Assembly: GCA_026120035.1 (NCBI GenBank)
Contig: JALRME010000001.1
Span: 1,377,909-1,441,908 of the forward strand
Length of the DNA stretch: 64,000 bases
DNA from: Coleophoma eucalyptorum
Lineage: Eukaryota > Ascomycota > Leotiomycetes > Helotiales > Dermateaceae
Direction of reading: 5' to 3'
Positions 25,350 to 37,778 of this stretch are shown piece by piece. The translations under genes and the position numbers were made by a program. Numbering within the stretch: the stretch's first letter is position 1; every line of letters begins with the position of its first letter. The notes beneath the pieces were generated by a model. The model was given only the letters and a program-made list of their open reading frames with translations, was not told the origin of the DNA and ran no database searches.

Positions 25350-26788
25350 CTAGCTCCCAACAGCAAACTCAAAGGCATAAGCAGTCACCTCGTCCGTCTG
25401 GTAAATAGGAAATGTGACACTATCCCCGGTATAATCATGACCATAATAACCTAAGTCGGTTGGGCCATCAACCTCACCAAAGTGATCGTCCCACGTAAAC
25501 CCCCAAGTATGGATGTCCAGAGTACCGCTTGTAGGTAGACCGACAGCAGATAGATCATTGATCGTCACCTGCCATGTTCCGTTCTGGATACGGACGCCAG
25601 TCAATACTCGCACCAAATCCGTCCCAACCGTGGCGTAGGTATCAAGCAAGAGATCGTCCGATGGCGTGCTACCAACACGGTGACCGGTCATGTTTAGATT
25701 GTAATACTTGTAGACTTGGTAATCACCGTTCGGATAGTACCCGGTTCCTGTCGCGTCTGAGATGTTTGTTTTACCCAAGAGCGAAGCCATAAAATCATGG
25801 AGTTGCGATCCCGAGAGCCAATTGCCTCGAAGACCAACGGCGTTGACCCGTTCTAGCTGGGCAATCCACCACGCTGAGCCAGAAGGCACTTGCTCCGGAT
25901 AGGTTGAGTATTCATCAATGTTGATCGGCTTGACCGGCAGGTCGTAGGCGTTAAGGAGATCGTACAATCCAGCCTGGGCAGAAAGCATATCTCCTCCTCC
26001 GCCTTCCATGTGCCACACCCACTCATCTGGCACCGTGCCATTCTGCGATACGAAGCTCATGAAGTTTACCCACCACGTACTGCTCAAGGAAGGCTCCTCA
26101 GCAGCCGCCGGTCCAATCAACGGAACGTCTGGCCACTCAGCCCTCAAGCGTGGGTACGTTCTTCCCCACATCTCAAGATATTGGCTCTGGCTACGGGTCC
26201 CCCAGAAGTAGGACAAGTCTGGCTCGTTCCAGATATCGATGGAAAGCCCAGCAGTGGCGTCGTTGGCATTCATATCCGAAATCCATTGAGTAAGATAGTC
26301 GTCCCAACTTGTCCAGTCTCCGTCATCTCCCGGGTAGGGAGCGCTAGCATTCTGGGTCCCATCTGCTCCCCAGAGATCATGAATGAGGAAGATGAAGGAT
26401 GCTCCATACTTGCGGGTGGTTTGATAATTGGAGAGGGCGGACGCAAATCTGACCTGAGAAATCTTTAGAAGCCATGCGTGTTAACTTCATTGAGTATATA
26501 TACCTTGTACTCGTCTAGACCCCAAATCCATCCTCTACCAGGTGCAGCCACTTGGGCACCACCAGCTCTGGCATAGTTGAACCCCATGTCAACATAGAAC
26601 TCATCGGGAATCTGATCAGGTGTATCTGGTATGCCATAAAGGATTCCTGAAGCCAATTGCCCGGGAGCACCTGTGTCATTGCTTAACGTAACAGTAGATG
26701 TACCTAGTACAGTTTGTCTTGCTTGGTGAGCAGCTTGTGGATGCGCCACCACAGCAGCAGTGAACAAGAGAGGTAGGAATGAATACAT
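25350..26788 (-). CDS. Secreted glycoside hydrolase family 39-like enzyme
   Basis: Two exons (26504-26788, 25350-26453) joined by a 50-nt intron give 462 residues. The start MYSFLPLLFTAAVVAHPQA is a signal peptide, so the enzyme is probably secreted. The catalytic (beta/alpha)8 fold of clan GH-A is indicated by IDIWNEPDLSYFW, in which the Glu would be the acid/base, and by INIDEYSTYPEQ, in which the Glu would be the nucleophile; PRLRAEWPDVPLIGP between them is typical of GH39. GH39 contains beta-xylosidases and related enzymes; the exact substrate cannot be read from the sequence. Several N-x-S/T sites are present. An in-frame ATG further upstream (26983) is unlikely because it would bury the signal peptide. 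Neighbour of the GH127 gene, same strand. Confidence 0.87.
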
Positions 26789-27845
26789 GGCCGAAACGCG
26801 AGCATGAAATTGGCTTGATAGGTTGAGCAGCCTATCTTGATTGAGTGTAGCTAAAGCCTCATTATATACTTCATGCGGAGTCCAGAAAAAAAAAGAGGAG
26901 GTATTTATCGTCATAATTCTCCGTCCGTCGGTAGTACGTTCGTACCCCTTCTCCACACACCCCAGGTTGTATACACGCCCCAATCATAGCGGGGAAAAGG
27001 TCGGTGGCCATGCAGGATTCCTGTCACGGGAGCCATCGTATGCAGGTCCAAAGTTTTATTGAGTTCGTCCTGGAAAAGTGGCAGTTATCGCGGTAATGAT
27101 TTCCGAGAAATAGGTTAAATTGTCGACGACTCCTCAATGTTGACCGGTGGAACAAGTATTAGCCGAATTCATCCAATATTTCACCTTCCGGTGGGTTGTC
27201 AATTCACTTTCGCTGCTCCTCTTTTACCTTCGGCATCTGCTGTGCGTGCCATCATGCAATCGCCGAAATGGCGCTAATAGCTAGGTTTTGCCTCGGTCTT
27301 TTGACTTGTTTGTTTTTGAAAGTTCTCTCCTTGTTAAATGCTGTCGAGCTTCTGTCGCTGTCCTCTAGTGTTGGTCGACCTAAGGAAATGGCCTTATCGC
27401 TACTTAGCTGTCCCAGGAATAAAAATCACGCAGCTTTGGTAATTTGCTTTCTTTTACCACAGTCGGATTCTAAGTATCACTCTTTACACATCGGCTTCAG
27501 CGTTCCCTATGTGTCGTGGGTTACAGTTAAGGTCTGCAGTCTTTCAACTTATGAAATCATATCCAAGCGCATCTTTCTTCGAGGTCTTCAGTGTAAATTC
27601 ATTGCCATTAACCTGCACTCTAGCCATCATGCGTCTTTGGTCTCCGTTTTTTGCAAAATCGAAGCACTGGATTTACATGAGTATCTATCTCTCATGAGCG
27701 ATATTCCATACTACCTAAACCCTTTAGAGGCGGGTGTGCCACCTCTTGAGTTTTAATCACAAAAATAGTCCATCGTAAAGCTTCAATTGACTGGCATTTG
27801 CCTGTGATACAGAGGGAGATCACAGCCATACTATATTCCATTCGT
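26789..27845. other. Intergenic region between GH39 promoter and GH127 3' end
   Basis: The part next to 26788 is the GH39 promoter and contains three CreA-like SYGGRG sites (26875-26880 +, 26960-26965 on the minus strand, 26989-26994 +). A + strand frame at 27196-27756 starts at TTG (first ATG 27268) and is hydrophobic without a recognised domain; not called as a gene. Confidence 0.5.
26875..26994. promoter_or_regulatory. CreA-like SYGGRG motif group upstream of GH39
   Basis: GCGGAG at 26875, CCCCAG (reverse CTGGGG) at 26960 and GCGGGG at 26989, all 87-206 bp upstream of the GH39 start. They match the consensus of the carbon catabolite repressor CreA/Cre1. The motif is short (expected about once per 256 bp counting both strands), so only the grouping is suggestive. 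Confidence 0.35.
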
Positions 27846-30151
27846 CTATATCTTTTTCCGCAGTCCAACTCGCATATGACCCTTCCCACCTCTGTTGCTG
27901 CGGAGATAGTAGGGAACGAAATGCAACTCTTCAACGCTTGGCTGCTTTTTAGTGGTGATACTAGCAACTGGTAAATCCGGAGATGCAGTACCATCAATAG
28001 CCAGGAAAGAGGCGGCATTATGCGCAGTCAGTGCAACATATGGCTCTCCAAGCTCATCGTCAGTTACAAGGCGCTCAGACACAGTACTAGACGTATCGAA
28101 GCAGAGAGTCTGTCAAGATCTGGTCAGCACGTTATGGGTTCCATATACTGTATATCATACCTTAAAGTGGTCTTGAACCCATGAGTTATCAGCATCTTCA
28201 ACGCAGTAAATAATCGGCCCACGAGCAAGTGCTACGACATTCTGGTTGGTGTATGGATGAGGTGAAATGAATCTTGTCTTCAAAGGGAAGCTAATTCGAA
28301 AGCTTGGGTTTTTCTTCAGCCAATCTGAAGGAATGGTCAGATAACCTTTCATGACTTCAATCTGATCAAGCTTAGGAGAAACCTGCAGCTGATTAGCATA
28401 TGTTTCTACTCTTCAGGTCATGAGACTTTACCTCCCACTCTTTTGCCCAGCTAGGAATACGTAACCTGATAGTTGTGGTTACTTCTTCAGGGCACTTGAG
28501 TGTGAAATCAATATCACTTTCCCAAGGCCAGTTGGACTTCTGCTCGAGCTCGACTTTGTTCTTGCCAATAGACACTGTCGTCGTCGCAGCGCTGTACATG
28601 TGCACGTCAAACTCTGCGGAGTTTTTGTCTTCATCTACTCTAGACGTCCAAAGATAGCCCCCAATGTACCCTAGAAGTCTGGTGACGTTGGGCGGACAAC
28701 AAGCACACGTGAACCATTCAGCTCGCTTCGACAGATCAGTATCACTGGAAGCGAGCTGATTAACATAAGTGAACTGCTCTCCACTAGTAGACATGCCGGT
28801 CAGGACTGCATTGTAGAAGCACAGCTCTATGATATCACCGTAATGACCATCCAGATCAAGCTGTTTATCGTCAGTAAAACAAATACAGTAATCGGGAAAG
28901 ACGTGACGGAGAGCGAGTGAATCACCAATATTCTCAGTCACGCTGAAATGGAGTTCTGATAATTCTTACCTGGAGGAGCCTCTCAGCCATCATCATCACT
29001 CCAATCGCAGCACAAGTCTCGGCATAGCAACCGCCTTCGTCAGTTCCTTGGGGAAGGAAATAATCAATACCAAATCCCTCAAATTGTTTAATGGCTCCAA
29101 TACCCCCAGTCAAGTACATCTTCTTCTCGACCATGTTTGACCATAAGCGACTTATTGCTGTCCTCAGTGGTGTTTCAGACTTTTGGTTCTCTAACCGAGC
29201 AAGATCTGCTGCGGCCGTTAGTAGATACATAGCTCTGACCGAATGTCCTTCAATGGTTTGTTGCTCCACAATGGGCTCATGTGCTTGCTGATACCTGTTT
29301 TCAATTAGCCGCCAGAAACTTCACTATAGACGGATTAAACAATACCAGTATGCATTCTTCTTTGTGTAGTATACCGGTGTCTCGTGCTCCCCTTCTCCAC
29401 GTGCCTTGGCCTCGACCTCGTAATAATGACGCCCATCCTGGCCTGTGGGGTTTCCGCGCTCTTTCAGGAAGTATTCGGCAAGTTCAAAGTGCTTAGGGTT
29501 CTTTGTTACATTGTACAGTCGTAGAAGGGCAAGCTCTATCTCAGGATGACCTGGATAACCATGCTTCTGGTCTGGACCAGGCCCGAAAGTCTTACATAGT
29601 AAGTCTACATACTTCAAAATTGGTTCCAGAAGCAGATCATTCTTGTAATACTGATGATGCGCAAGAGCAGCCTCAATGAGATGTCCCGCATTATACCTGA
29701 AGGTCACATGAGTTAAGCCATTGTAGGACAACGAAGAGGCTTACAGCTCATGAAGATCTCTCAAGTTCGAAAATCTACCCTTTGGATCAACCACTGTGAA
29801 ATGGATGTTCAAATAACCGTCATCCTTCTGTGCAGAACGGATCATCTCAGTCAATTCCTTGATTGCAGCATCAATCTCTTCATTCTCTTTCCAGCCCAAG
29901 AAATAGCACGCTCCTTCGATCCATTTGGCAACATCAGAATCCCAGAAGAGATGATTTGGTACAGGCCAAACATCTGGAGGGTCGTCGTAGGTTTTGTGCC
30001 ATTTCAGCTTGAAGGCATCATATCGGCCAGTCTCCTTCAACACTTTCAGTTGATACAGCAGCGTCCTTGAGTAAACGATCTCACGCTTCTGGTCAATGAG
30101 ACTGGGTGAAGAGAATGTGGTATGCTGAAAGGATGTCTGAGGGTATGCCAT
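27846..30151 (-). CDS. GH127 (DUF1680) beta-L-arabinofuranosidase-like enzyme
   Basis: Six exons can be joined in frame into about 630-640 residues, matching the family's usual length. GH127 enzymes release beta-L-arabinofuranose and use a Zn-bound cysteine as nucleophile. Visible: SDVAKWIEGACYFLGWKENE (start of the (alpha/alpha)6 barrel), LRDLHELYNAGHLIEAA rebuilt by the first splice, GHPEIELALLRLYNVT, EGHSVRAMYLLTAAADLA, GTDEGGCYAETCA (the Glu and Cys of the Zn site) and WFTCACCPPNVTRLLGYIGGYLW, whose CC pair supplies the remaining Zn ligands and the nucleophile. The C-terminal half contains beta-sandwich-like blocks (ALARGPIIYCVEDADN, HFVPYY). No signal peptide is seen at MAYPQTSFQHTTF, so an intracellular role on imported oligosaccharides is likely. 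All key residues appear intact. Confidence 0.93.
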
Positions 30152-31741
30152 GACGATTAATTATCTTTCAAGATGAAGGATAACAGGGGAGAATACGTGA
30201 TTAAAAGGGGAGGAAACGTCTAGTAAGTCCAACCCTTTTGACATCGTGATACTCGAATCACGGGCCAAATGGCTCTGGTGGCTACAGAAGTGGGGTGCTT
30301 CCACCGTGGACGACAAGTTGTTGTGCAGCACCGGCGATGGCAATACTGCTCCGGTGGGGAAGAGATCTACTGAAAGCCTCCTCCCCGCATGTCGAACCCA
30401 CCGGAGCCCAGTTCGGCTTTGGGTGGCTGCGGGGTTTTAAGCGAGCAAGGATTGGCTGGACTAAGTCGACATCTCATGACACCCACCCGACCTGGCAGCA
30501 GCCCCTCTCGATCGTACCTTTTGGATCTGTGGCGTCTGAAAATTATTGTTTTCTTTTGCGATTTATAACTTCGTCATCAGCGTTTTCAGTGCTTAATCCT
30601 TCGACATGACCGCTATGTAGCTTTTGTGCTGTGTGGTTTGGTCTCATCTTTGTACTTTAAGGCAGTCTGCATCAGTACCTTTCACGATGATTATTGGCGT
30701 TACCCTACATTGTTCTTCCCAACTACTTGAAGAAGTGCTAAACCTCAAAGAAGCTTGCTAATTCTACAACACAGGACAGTATATGCCTTGAATGCTTCAC
30801 GTCACGCAATGGTCCCCCAACCTTTCGGGAAATATTGCAGATTCTACGAAGACCGAGTCCTGCTTTTGAGGCTTTTTGGGCGTATCTATAGATTGCGATG
30901 CTGGGGTGACGATAATTATCCTGGCAGACAATCAGTTCGTCGAGAATTACAATGTCGATTCCACTAGAAGCGGAACTTGAGCAGCGACTTTGGTGCTCTC
31001 CCTCCATATCTACCGTTATTGAAGAGTATCATGCTCCGGAATTCACCAGTTGAGGGACACCTCGAAGTTAGTAGGAGTCACTGGCTTTAATATGGTTTGA
31101 ACATTTTGTTCTTGGTCTCAAATTGGAAAAGGTAGTAGAAGTGCCTGCTTCTCACATTGCGAACCGGTGGCATATAAATGCCATCTCAGAAACTAGATTG
31201 TCTTGCATTTACTCATAACATTCTTTTAGTGTCTGCAGCAGATGTCAAGGTTCGATTCTGAAGGGGACTTGATCAATGAATTTTCCCGAGTTAGTTGAAC
31301 TGATGGTAAGATATACCTGGACTTGTAGTATAGCTTGCGAATGACCATAATGTCAACATTGGAGCTTATCTAAGGTCAGATCCAAATTTTGACTCGCTTG
31401 AAATTGCGTCTACTACTCTGTAAGCGAATATGCTTGTACTAAAGATTTGAGGTTTATGAAGATATCTTCTTTTCTGAGTCTGCATAGTAATAGCCGGATA
31501 TTCAACCAATACCAAGCGGCTGTGAACTCGTTCCCTATTGCTCAAAAAAATATATATAATCTAGCAGGCAAGAATAATATCACGCAAGTATTTTGTCACG
31601 TGGTTGCCCGAATTCCGGCTTAAGGGAAACCCATCATAAGCTTCCCCACATCCCCAGCTTTCATCTTTCCCCGTTAATGTATGGCATGATACCCTAACAT
31701 CGCTGTCCATAGTCTGAGGTTGGACAAGCGATAATGATGCC
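30152..31741. promoter_or_regulatory. Divergent intergenic region of the GH127 and regulator genes
   Basis: About 1.6 kb between the two start codons. Four SYGGRG (CreA-like) motifs lie 139-283 bp upstream of the GH127 start (30290 +, 30354 +, 30381 -, 30429 +) and two lie about 85-98 bp upstream of the regulator start (31644 -, 31652 -). The middle part is AT-rich with no supported gene. Confidence 0.5.
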
Positions 31742-34700
31742 ATGGACCAACAGGACTTAACAGGCGTCTCTTCGGTCCATTCGAGCTTCGCATCTGCAGG
31801 AGCCTCGCATGGTATTGACAACAATGTCGGACAATCAGACACTGGTAATGTCACGAGGTTTCATGTAAATAAGTATACTGACTTTCGATTAGCTCAAGTC
31901 TCACGGACTGCTCTCCCTAAGCGGTTTGAATGCTCGTTATGCCAGCAAAAGTTCAGTCGGGTTGAACATCTGACTCGGCATTCCCGTAGTCATGCAAAGG
32001 AGCGGTCCCTGAAGTGCGGCTATTGCAGGAAGGGCTTTTACAGGATGTCGGTTCCTCCTGATCCAAAATTAGAAAATCGCCAAAGTACTGATATTTTGAT
32101 ATAGTGATGCTCTTCGCCGCCACGAGCTGATCCACAAGGAACCTGGGAGAAGCTCTCTTGGTAAGGGAGGCAGGGCCTGCACTGCATGTGCTCAAGCTAG
32201 AAGGAAGTGCTCCAGCGAAAGGCCTTGCTTGGGATGCCAAAAACGGTCTCTGGAATGCGTCTATCTTCGGCAAAGCGATGCCAACACGGGTGAACAGGGC
32301 ACAGAGCCTATGAGTTCACCCCAGGCTGGAGACCTCTCTGCTCGTGGTTTGACAGAAGCTACTGCTTTCAGTGATGTTACTCCTTCGATGGGACAACCAA
32401 TCACCTCCCCTCCAGAAGAATTTCTTATACATGCAGAAGGCAATCTCCAAGCCATTTCAGCTCACCAAGGAATACCAAACACCTCGGAGCATATTCCTGT
32501 GTGGTATCAAAGTAGTCTCTCTGCTTTGAATTGGTTACCAGATGACTACCTTCCAGAGTTCGCTCAAGAGGCACATAATGGTTTTAGGATCTTCAGTCAA
32601 ACAACATCACCAATCAATCAGAATCACGCAAGTCATGTGGAATACTCCCCCTTGGGCTCAGGAGAGCAGGGACAACACCAGGTTTTTCAACCCAATACGG
32701 CCCTAGCCTCGCCTTCCACTGCTAGTGGACTAGAATCCTCAAGCCCTGATTCTCATGGTGGGCCAAGGGCAGCCGGAAGGTATTACGTCGACGGAGATGG
32801 GGCGAGGTTACCCCATATTGGTGGTCGCCGTGCCAAGGGGACGAGCCAGACCGTGGATTCTCTAACTCCTCGTTCACTGACAGCGCCTGAGGTTCAAAAT
32901 GGGTTTGAGTTCCCCAGTGCGGACCCTGAATTTAGAGAGGACTTTGGTACTTCCAGGACTCGTCTGAAATTGATAGGCCACGATTCCTTCCGTACTCTCC
33001 AAACTTGGTTTGAGCAATCATGCTTGACGTCTTCTTATTATTCCTCGTATCGGGCAGCAACATTCCCGTCCCTGCAATCGATTAGCTATTTCGTTGAATG
33101 CTATATGGATTACTTTCAACCTGTTCTGCCGTTTATCCATCCAGCAACATTCAGTGTTCAGACCTCTCACTGGCTGCTTGTGCTAGCTATGGCTGCAATT
33201 GGCAGCCATTATGTTGAACTAGAAGACGCCGACTCCTACATTATAGGTCTTCATGAATTCTTGCGGCGGGTTATGAATACTTTGGTAAATATCCTTTGGA
33301 ATTCCTTAGTCAATCGTTCGTTATCTTGGCTAGCATCCCAGACCATAATTTGTTGATGGTCCTAAACTCCCCTGTAGCACCTACGCTGATTCACTTTTTA
33401 GGAAGAGAAAGAAGAAAACTGTGGCCTAAGTCCGTTAGAACTTGTACAAGTGCAGATGTTAAGCGCTGTGGGTATGATGTATTGCGGTGATGATCGTTTG
33501 ATGAAGCTTGCAAAAAGCCAGCACCAAAAATTGGTTCGGTTTTGCAGAACTGAATGGCTGGCTTCTGAGCCTCTCGACAGCGAAATCATGAGTATCGACG
33601 AGCCATCACATGCTTGGACATTATGGCGTGACGCAGAAGCCAGGCGCCGAACTGGTTATAGCATCTGGGTAGGAACATCCTCATCGACTTTTTCCTGATA
33701 GTCTGCTAACATAACAAACTATTTCCAGCTCCTTGATTGCATGTGGGCATTTCATTTTGACATGAGGCCTTCGTTATCGCTACAAGACGCTAAAGCACCT
33801 GTCCCTTGTCAGGAAGTGCTTTGGGAAGCACAGAATTCAAGAGAGTGGCACCAGTTATATAGCTGCTCTTTCGGTAAGCCTTAGAGTAATTTAACACATT
33901 CGAGAGTATACACTCATTCCCGAATAGCTAGTCCATCTTTGCACTCAGCCATTCAGCTTGTTTATGTGGAAAAAAGGCTACAGCCTTCTATGGGAGAATT
34001 TTCACGCATTCTCCTTATCCATGCTCTTTTCAGGAGAACATGGGAGGTTGAGGATTACTTCCGACAACCTCTTACATTTTGGAACCCTACTGCTGAGAGA
34101 GAAGATATTGGCGGCCTGGAGTCCCAAGCTCCTGTTTGGCTTCCAGGTATTTCCACATATTCAAAGTGGCGAAATTCTGCCTGTGATAGCCTCGATATTC
34201 TACACTGGCACGCCAATAGTGTCATAGGAGCTGCATCGGGGATGGAACATACAACAGTATTACATCTTCACCTTGCTCGGGTCATTCTCCTCACTCCTTT
34301 CAGACTTATTGTCAACCTTGCTCTTTTTAAGGTGGGTGAGAGGTCTGCAACGAGTGAAATAGAGATCACGAACCATAGAAGGGATATTCAGCGCTGGGCT
34401 GCAGAAGATCAGTATAAGGCTCGACTCGCAATGATTCATGCTGGCGCGCTTTTCTGGCATGTACGCCGCTATTCGGCAGATGGGTTCTATGAACCATCAT
34501 CGGTTTTCCTTGCTACACTCGCTCTCTGGGCGTATGGAACCTTTGCAGAGCATACCACACTTGCAGCTAATGAGCGAGAATCTACACCTGAAGACCCTGA
34601 TGCAGAGCAATTTCCTACCTCTATGCAGCTGGATAGACCTGCTGATGATGAGTTAGTACAGTTGTTTGTGAAGAGGGGGGCGGTTATGAGGGCGAATATA

Positions 34701-34883
34701 ACCGGAGTTGGAAACCTATGCAGCGCGAAAGGGCCAGGGCGTGTACTATTGGAAGGTCGTAAGCTCCTCGTAGGGTTGAAGAGCTGGGGATATAGCAGAA
34801 GAGCACTCGGCATCCTGACTCTGTTGGAGCAGCAGTGTCGAGAGAGTACCTCTGAAAGAACTACTGCGAAGAATCCACGTTGA
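31742..34883 (+). CDS. Transcription factor with two C2H2 fingers, a Zn2Cys6 cluster and a Fungal_trans domain
   Basis: Five exons (31742-32046, 32105-33284, 33402-33668, 33729-33873, 33928-34883) give exactly 950 residues. Residues about 60-115 form two C2H2 fingers (CSLCQQKFSRVEHLTRHSRSH and CGYCRKGFYRIDALRRHELIH, the second made across the first intron), followed at once by a Zn2Cys6 cluster with spacing C-2-C-6-C-5-C-2-C-6-C starting at CTAC. A long Ser/Gly-rich linker follows; from about residue 400 the fungal-specific transcription factor domain begins (FVECYMDYFQPVLPFIHPATF, LLVLAMAAIGSHYVE, AEARRRTGYSIWLLDCMWAFHF, the last with the typical R-R-T...W signature). It is nuclear by family. 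Divergent from GH127, so it is a candidate local regulator; that is inference. Confidence 0.93.
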
Positions 34884-35744
34884 GGCATGACAGCCATGTA
34901 CAGTCGACGAAATCCAGTAATGATATCCTCAAATCAGGACTATAGACTATAATACAATAAATAATCCATGTTCAACTTATTTAGTCATTGGGTGAACATT
35001 AAATCTTACGGCAAGATGATGTCGACGTCGCAGTCTTTTCTCGGCGACCTCTGCTGTGACAATGTTCCGTACCTTACCTTACTCTACCTTACATAATATT
35101 GAAATGAAGAACTCTTTAACAGCTGAAGCTGAGTATCATCTCTAATGCAGGAGCCGGTACATCGTGGAGTTCTATTTCAATAGCTAAGGGTATCCAATTC
35201 TACATCATTATTCCATCATTCGAATCATCTTCGAACTCACATGCAACCAAAATAGATAAATACTTCATAGCTAATTCGCAGATTCGCCTTACGGCCAACA
35301 CATGCAACTACTACCTTAGCTCTTAGGTACCTTACAATAGGCACCCCATTCCGTAGCTTCTGGGACTGATTCTAAGCGAAACTTAACCACTATTATCAAC
35401 ACAAGGGTTGAGAAGTCGAAGCCGAGTAAATATTGAATATCGATAGAAAGGTACGGCACAAATTTCTTTTTTTCTTGATCAGTTCTAATTTACGGCGTTG
35501 TGTTTGGTAGAGAAGTTTGGGGTTTTATCACGAGAGTCTCACCTAAGTACCTTAAAAGCACCTAGCAGCTCAGATGCTCTCGCACCCCTCCAAATCTTGA
35601 TCTTCGACGCGACTACGCGACTTCTCACAGCCTCAATTAAGCACAGCCTGCGCTGCTCCAGTAACCTCAATCAACCGTTGCAAGATCTCATTTGCACCCA
35701 CGACACCCGCCTTCTGCGCACATACCTGGGATCCTGCAATCAAA
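34884..35744. other. Intergenic and 5' leader region upstream of NCBP3
   Basis: Contains repeated ACCTTAC/TACCTTA-like words around 35068-35095, 35310-35335 and 35549-35560, typical of many ascomycete promoters. No supported gene; the frame at 35498 runs into the NCBP3 start out of frame. Confidence 0.5.
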
Positions 35745-37117
35745 ATGGCCGACATGGATATAGAGATGGACATTGATGTGGGGATTGTCGACGACATGGC
35801 CGTCCAAGATGTGGAGATCCTGGTTCGTGGACGCTCACCAAGAGTGCACCGGAAATTCAACTGATCAATGATATACAGCAGGTAGAGCCAGAAGTTCAGC
35901 CCAATGGCCAAGCTCCCAACGACACCTCAAGCCCTGATAACCAGCAGCCTGCGCCAGAGAAGGTCCACATCCGCGGTCTCGATAACCTTACTACCAAGGA
36001 CATTAAAGACTTTGCTTCAGAGTATTTCAGTGCTGGCCGGGTCGAACGCGTCGAGTGGATTGATGATAGTAGTGCAAACATAATCTACGAAAGCCCAGAA
36101 GTCGCACGGGAGGCTTTAATCGCATTCTCAACGCAAGAACTGTTAGACCCCTCTCTACTGCCACTTCTCCAGACTATTCCAGCAAAGCCTTTATCACAGC
36201 ATCCACAGACGAACTTAGAAATACGCCTCGCAGTACTAGGGGATCGCAAACAAGCAGGTGCAAGGGAGCGCAGCAGGTTTTATCTCTTCAACCCAGAACA
36301 CGACCCAGCCGAGCGACGGAAGAGAGCACCAGGACGGAGAGGGGGCAACAGCTATCGCGATAGGGATGATGGCGGATACAGGAGTCAGCGGTATGATGAT
36401 TATGAGCAACGCAGAAGGCAGGATGGGGATCGTGATGCAGGATTCAATGCCTCCTTATACGACGACGACGATGCAGCTCTCGCCAGCAGAGCAGGCAGGA
36501 GGAACGATAGACGTGGATCTGCATCATCGGAGAGCGATTCTAGGGGTCGAGACTCTCGCCGAGTAAAATCCCGTGGGTCTGCCGGCAGAGAGTTGTTCCC
36601 CGACAGAAGTAACCGTGATCGATTGCTTCGTGATAGAAGTGCATCTCCAGCACGGGATAGTGCTGCTGAGCGCAACCGAGAGAAAGCTCGAATGATCAAG
36701 GGGCGATTAAGAGGTGCTGATGAGGAACCAAAGGAGCTTTTCCCTTCGAAAACTGCTACTAAACGTTCTGGCGCCTTTGATATTACGGACGATACTGCAG
36801 ACTTGTTTGCCAACAAAATGCCTGTCCCATTTACTGATGGAAGTTCTGATGGCCGCCTAAAGCAAGGTGGTTCACTTGCGTCTAGGGTCACATCGAATGA
36901 TCTTGCAAGCCGAATCACCACGCGTGGGGAGGAGAGAGATGTTCTCAACATACGAGGAGTTGCAAAAGTACCGACTGGTCCAGGATTCGCCATCAAAGGC
37001 ACTGCCGATGTCAGAGAGCTCTTCCCAGCCAAGAACAACTCAGGCAAGGAATTATTTGGAGATAAGCTTGAGGGTAGGGGCGGACGCCGACAGCGAGCAG
37101 AAGACCTGTTCCGCTGA
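35745..37117 (+). CDS. NCBP3: Nuclear cap-binding protein subunit 3-like (NCBP3, DUF2414)
   Basis: RNA-binding protein that in animals binds the mRNA cap complex/TREX; the fungal homologue is less studied. Exon 1 is 35745-35822; exon 2 starts at 35882 (or three bases earlier, where a second CAG acceptor would add one Gln) and runs to 37117, giving 437 residues. After an acidic Met/Asp-rich N-terminus the RRM-like domain reads KVHIRGLDNLTTKDIKDF, then RVERVEWIDDSSANIIYES, the signature that identifies NCBP3, and SPEVAREALIAFSTQEL. The second half is an RS/RG/RD-rich disordered region with repeated ELFP motifs (three copies of RELFP/KELFP type) ending in GGRRQRAEDLFR, fitting an mRNP component. 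The only close alternative is a generic DUF2414 protein. Confidence 0.9.
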
Positions 37118-37778
37118 GGATGCGGATCTAAGCATAATCAGGGGAGATTTTGTGAAATGATAACACCATTCAATACATATGGGCAGGATAGCTAGCATAC
37201 AACGGAATATATTACAGCCGGCGTTGGAGGATTGGCAAAGATACCACAGCATTATTTTATAGAAGTCTTCAAGATGGATGGAAGCACGTGCATGCATCAT
37301 TACAAGGACTTGAGTGGTAGTCTGGGTATCATGTGATTGGGCGTGCTCCTCTGCAAACTCGAAGGCATAACTTGCTGGTGGCTAGATTTATAGCTTTGGA
37401 CGACACCATGTCGAGACCTTCACAAGGAGCAAATGGTAACCTTATCTTCCCCCACTGCAGCAACATCTAGACTGGTCGGTGCTGTTCATATTTTCGTGAT
37501 TGGTCTGCAGAGCTCTGCCCCCGCCGTCTGAGCGTTGAGCTTGCATTCAGGGCGCGTAGGTGCAGCCGCGTTCGCATCAACACCAAAATTATATAGCCAT
37601 GGGTGGAAGGAACTGTTGGGTCGTCTGCCTGCCTCTACTTTCGCTTCTTTCCCCTTCTATACTATGCATCGATGTCCCTCGTATCGTACTTGACGTCTTT
37701 TTTTGTATTGTCGCGTCTCTCGCTTGATTGTCCAGGCAAGTGCTGTTTTCAGGGACGTTGTAGATTTCTCGAATTAAG
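37118..37778. other. Intergenic region
   Basis: NCBP3 3' UTR followed by the presumed promoter and 5' leader of the next gene, with a pyrimidine-rich leader from about 37625. A short ATG frame at 37603-37785 overlaps the next start and could act as an upstream ORF. Nothing else is supported. Confidence 0.45.

Noticed and set aside
27196..27756. 186-residue + strand frame between GH39 and GH127
   Set aside because: It starts at TTG, is hydrophobic without a recognisable domain, and no splice or homology evidence supports it.
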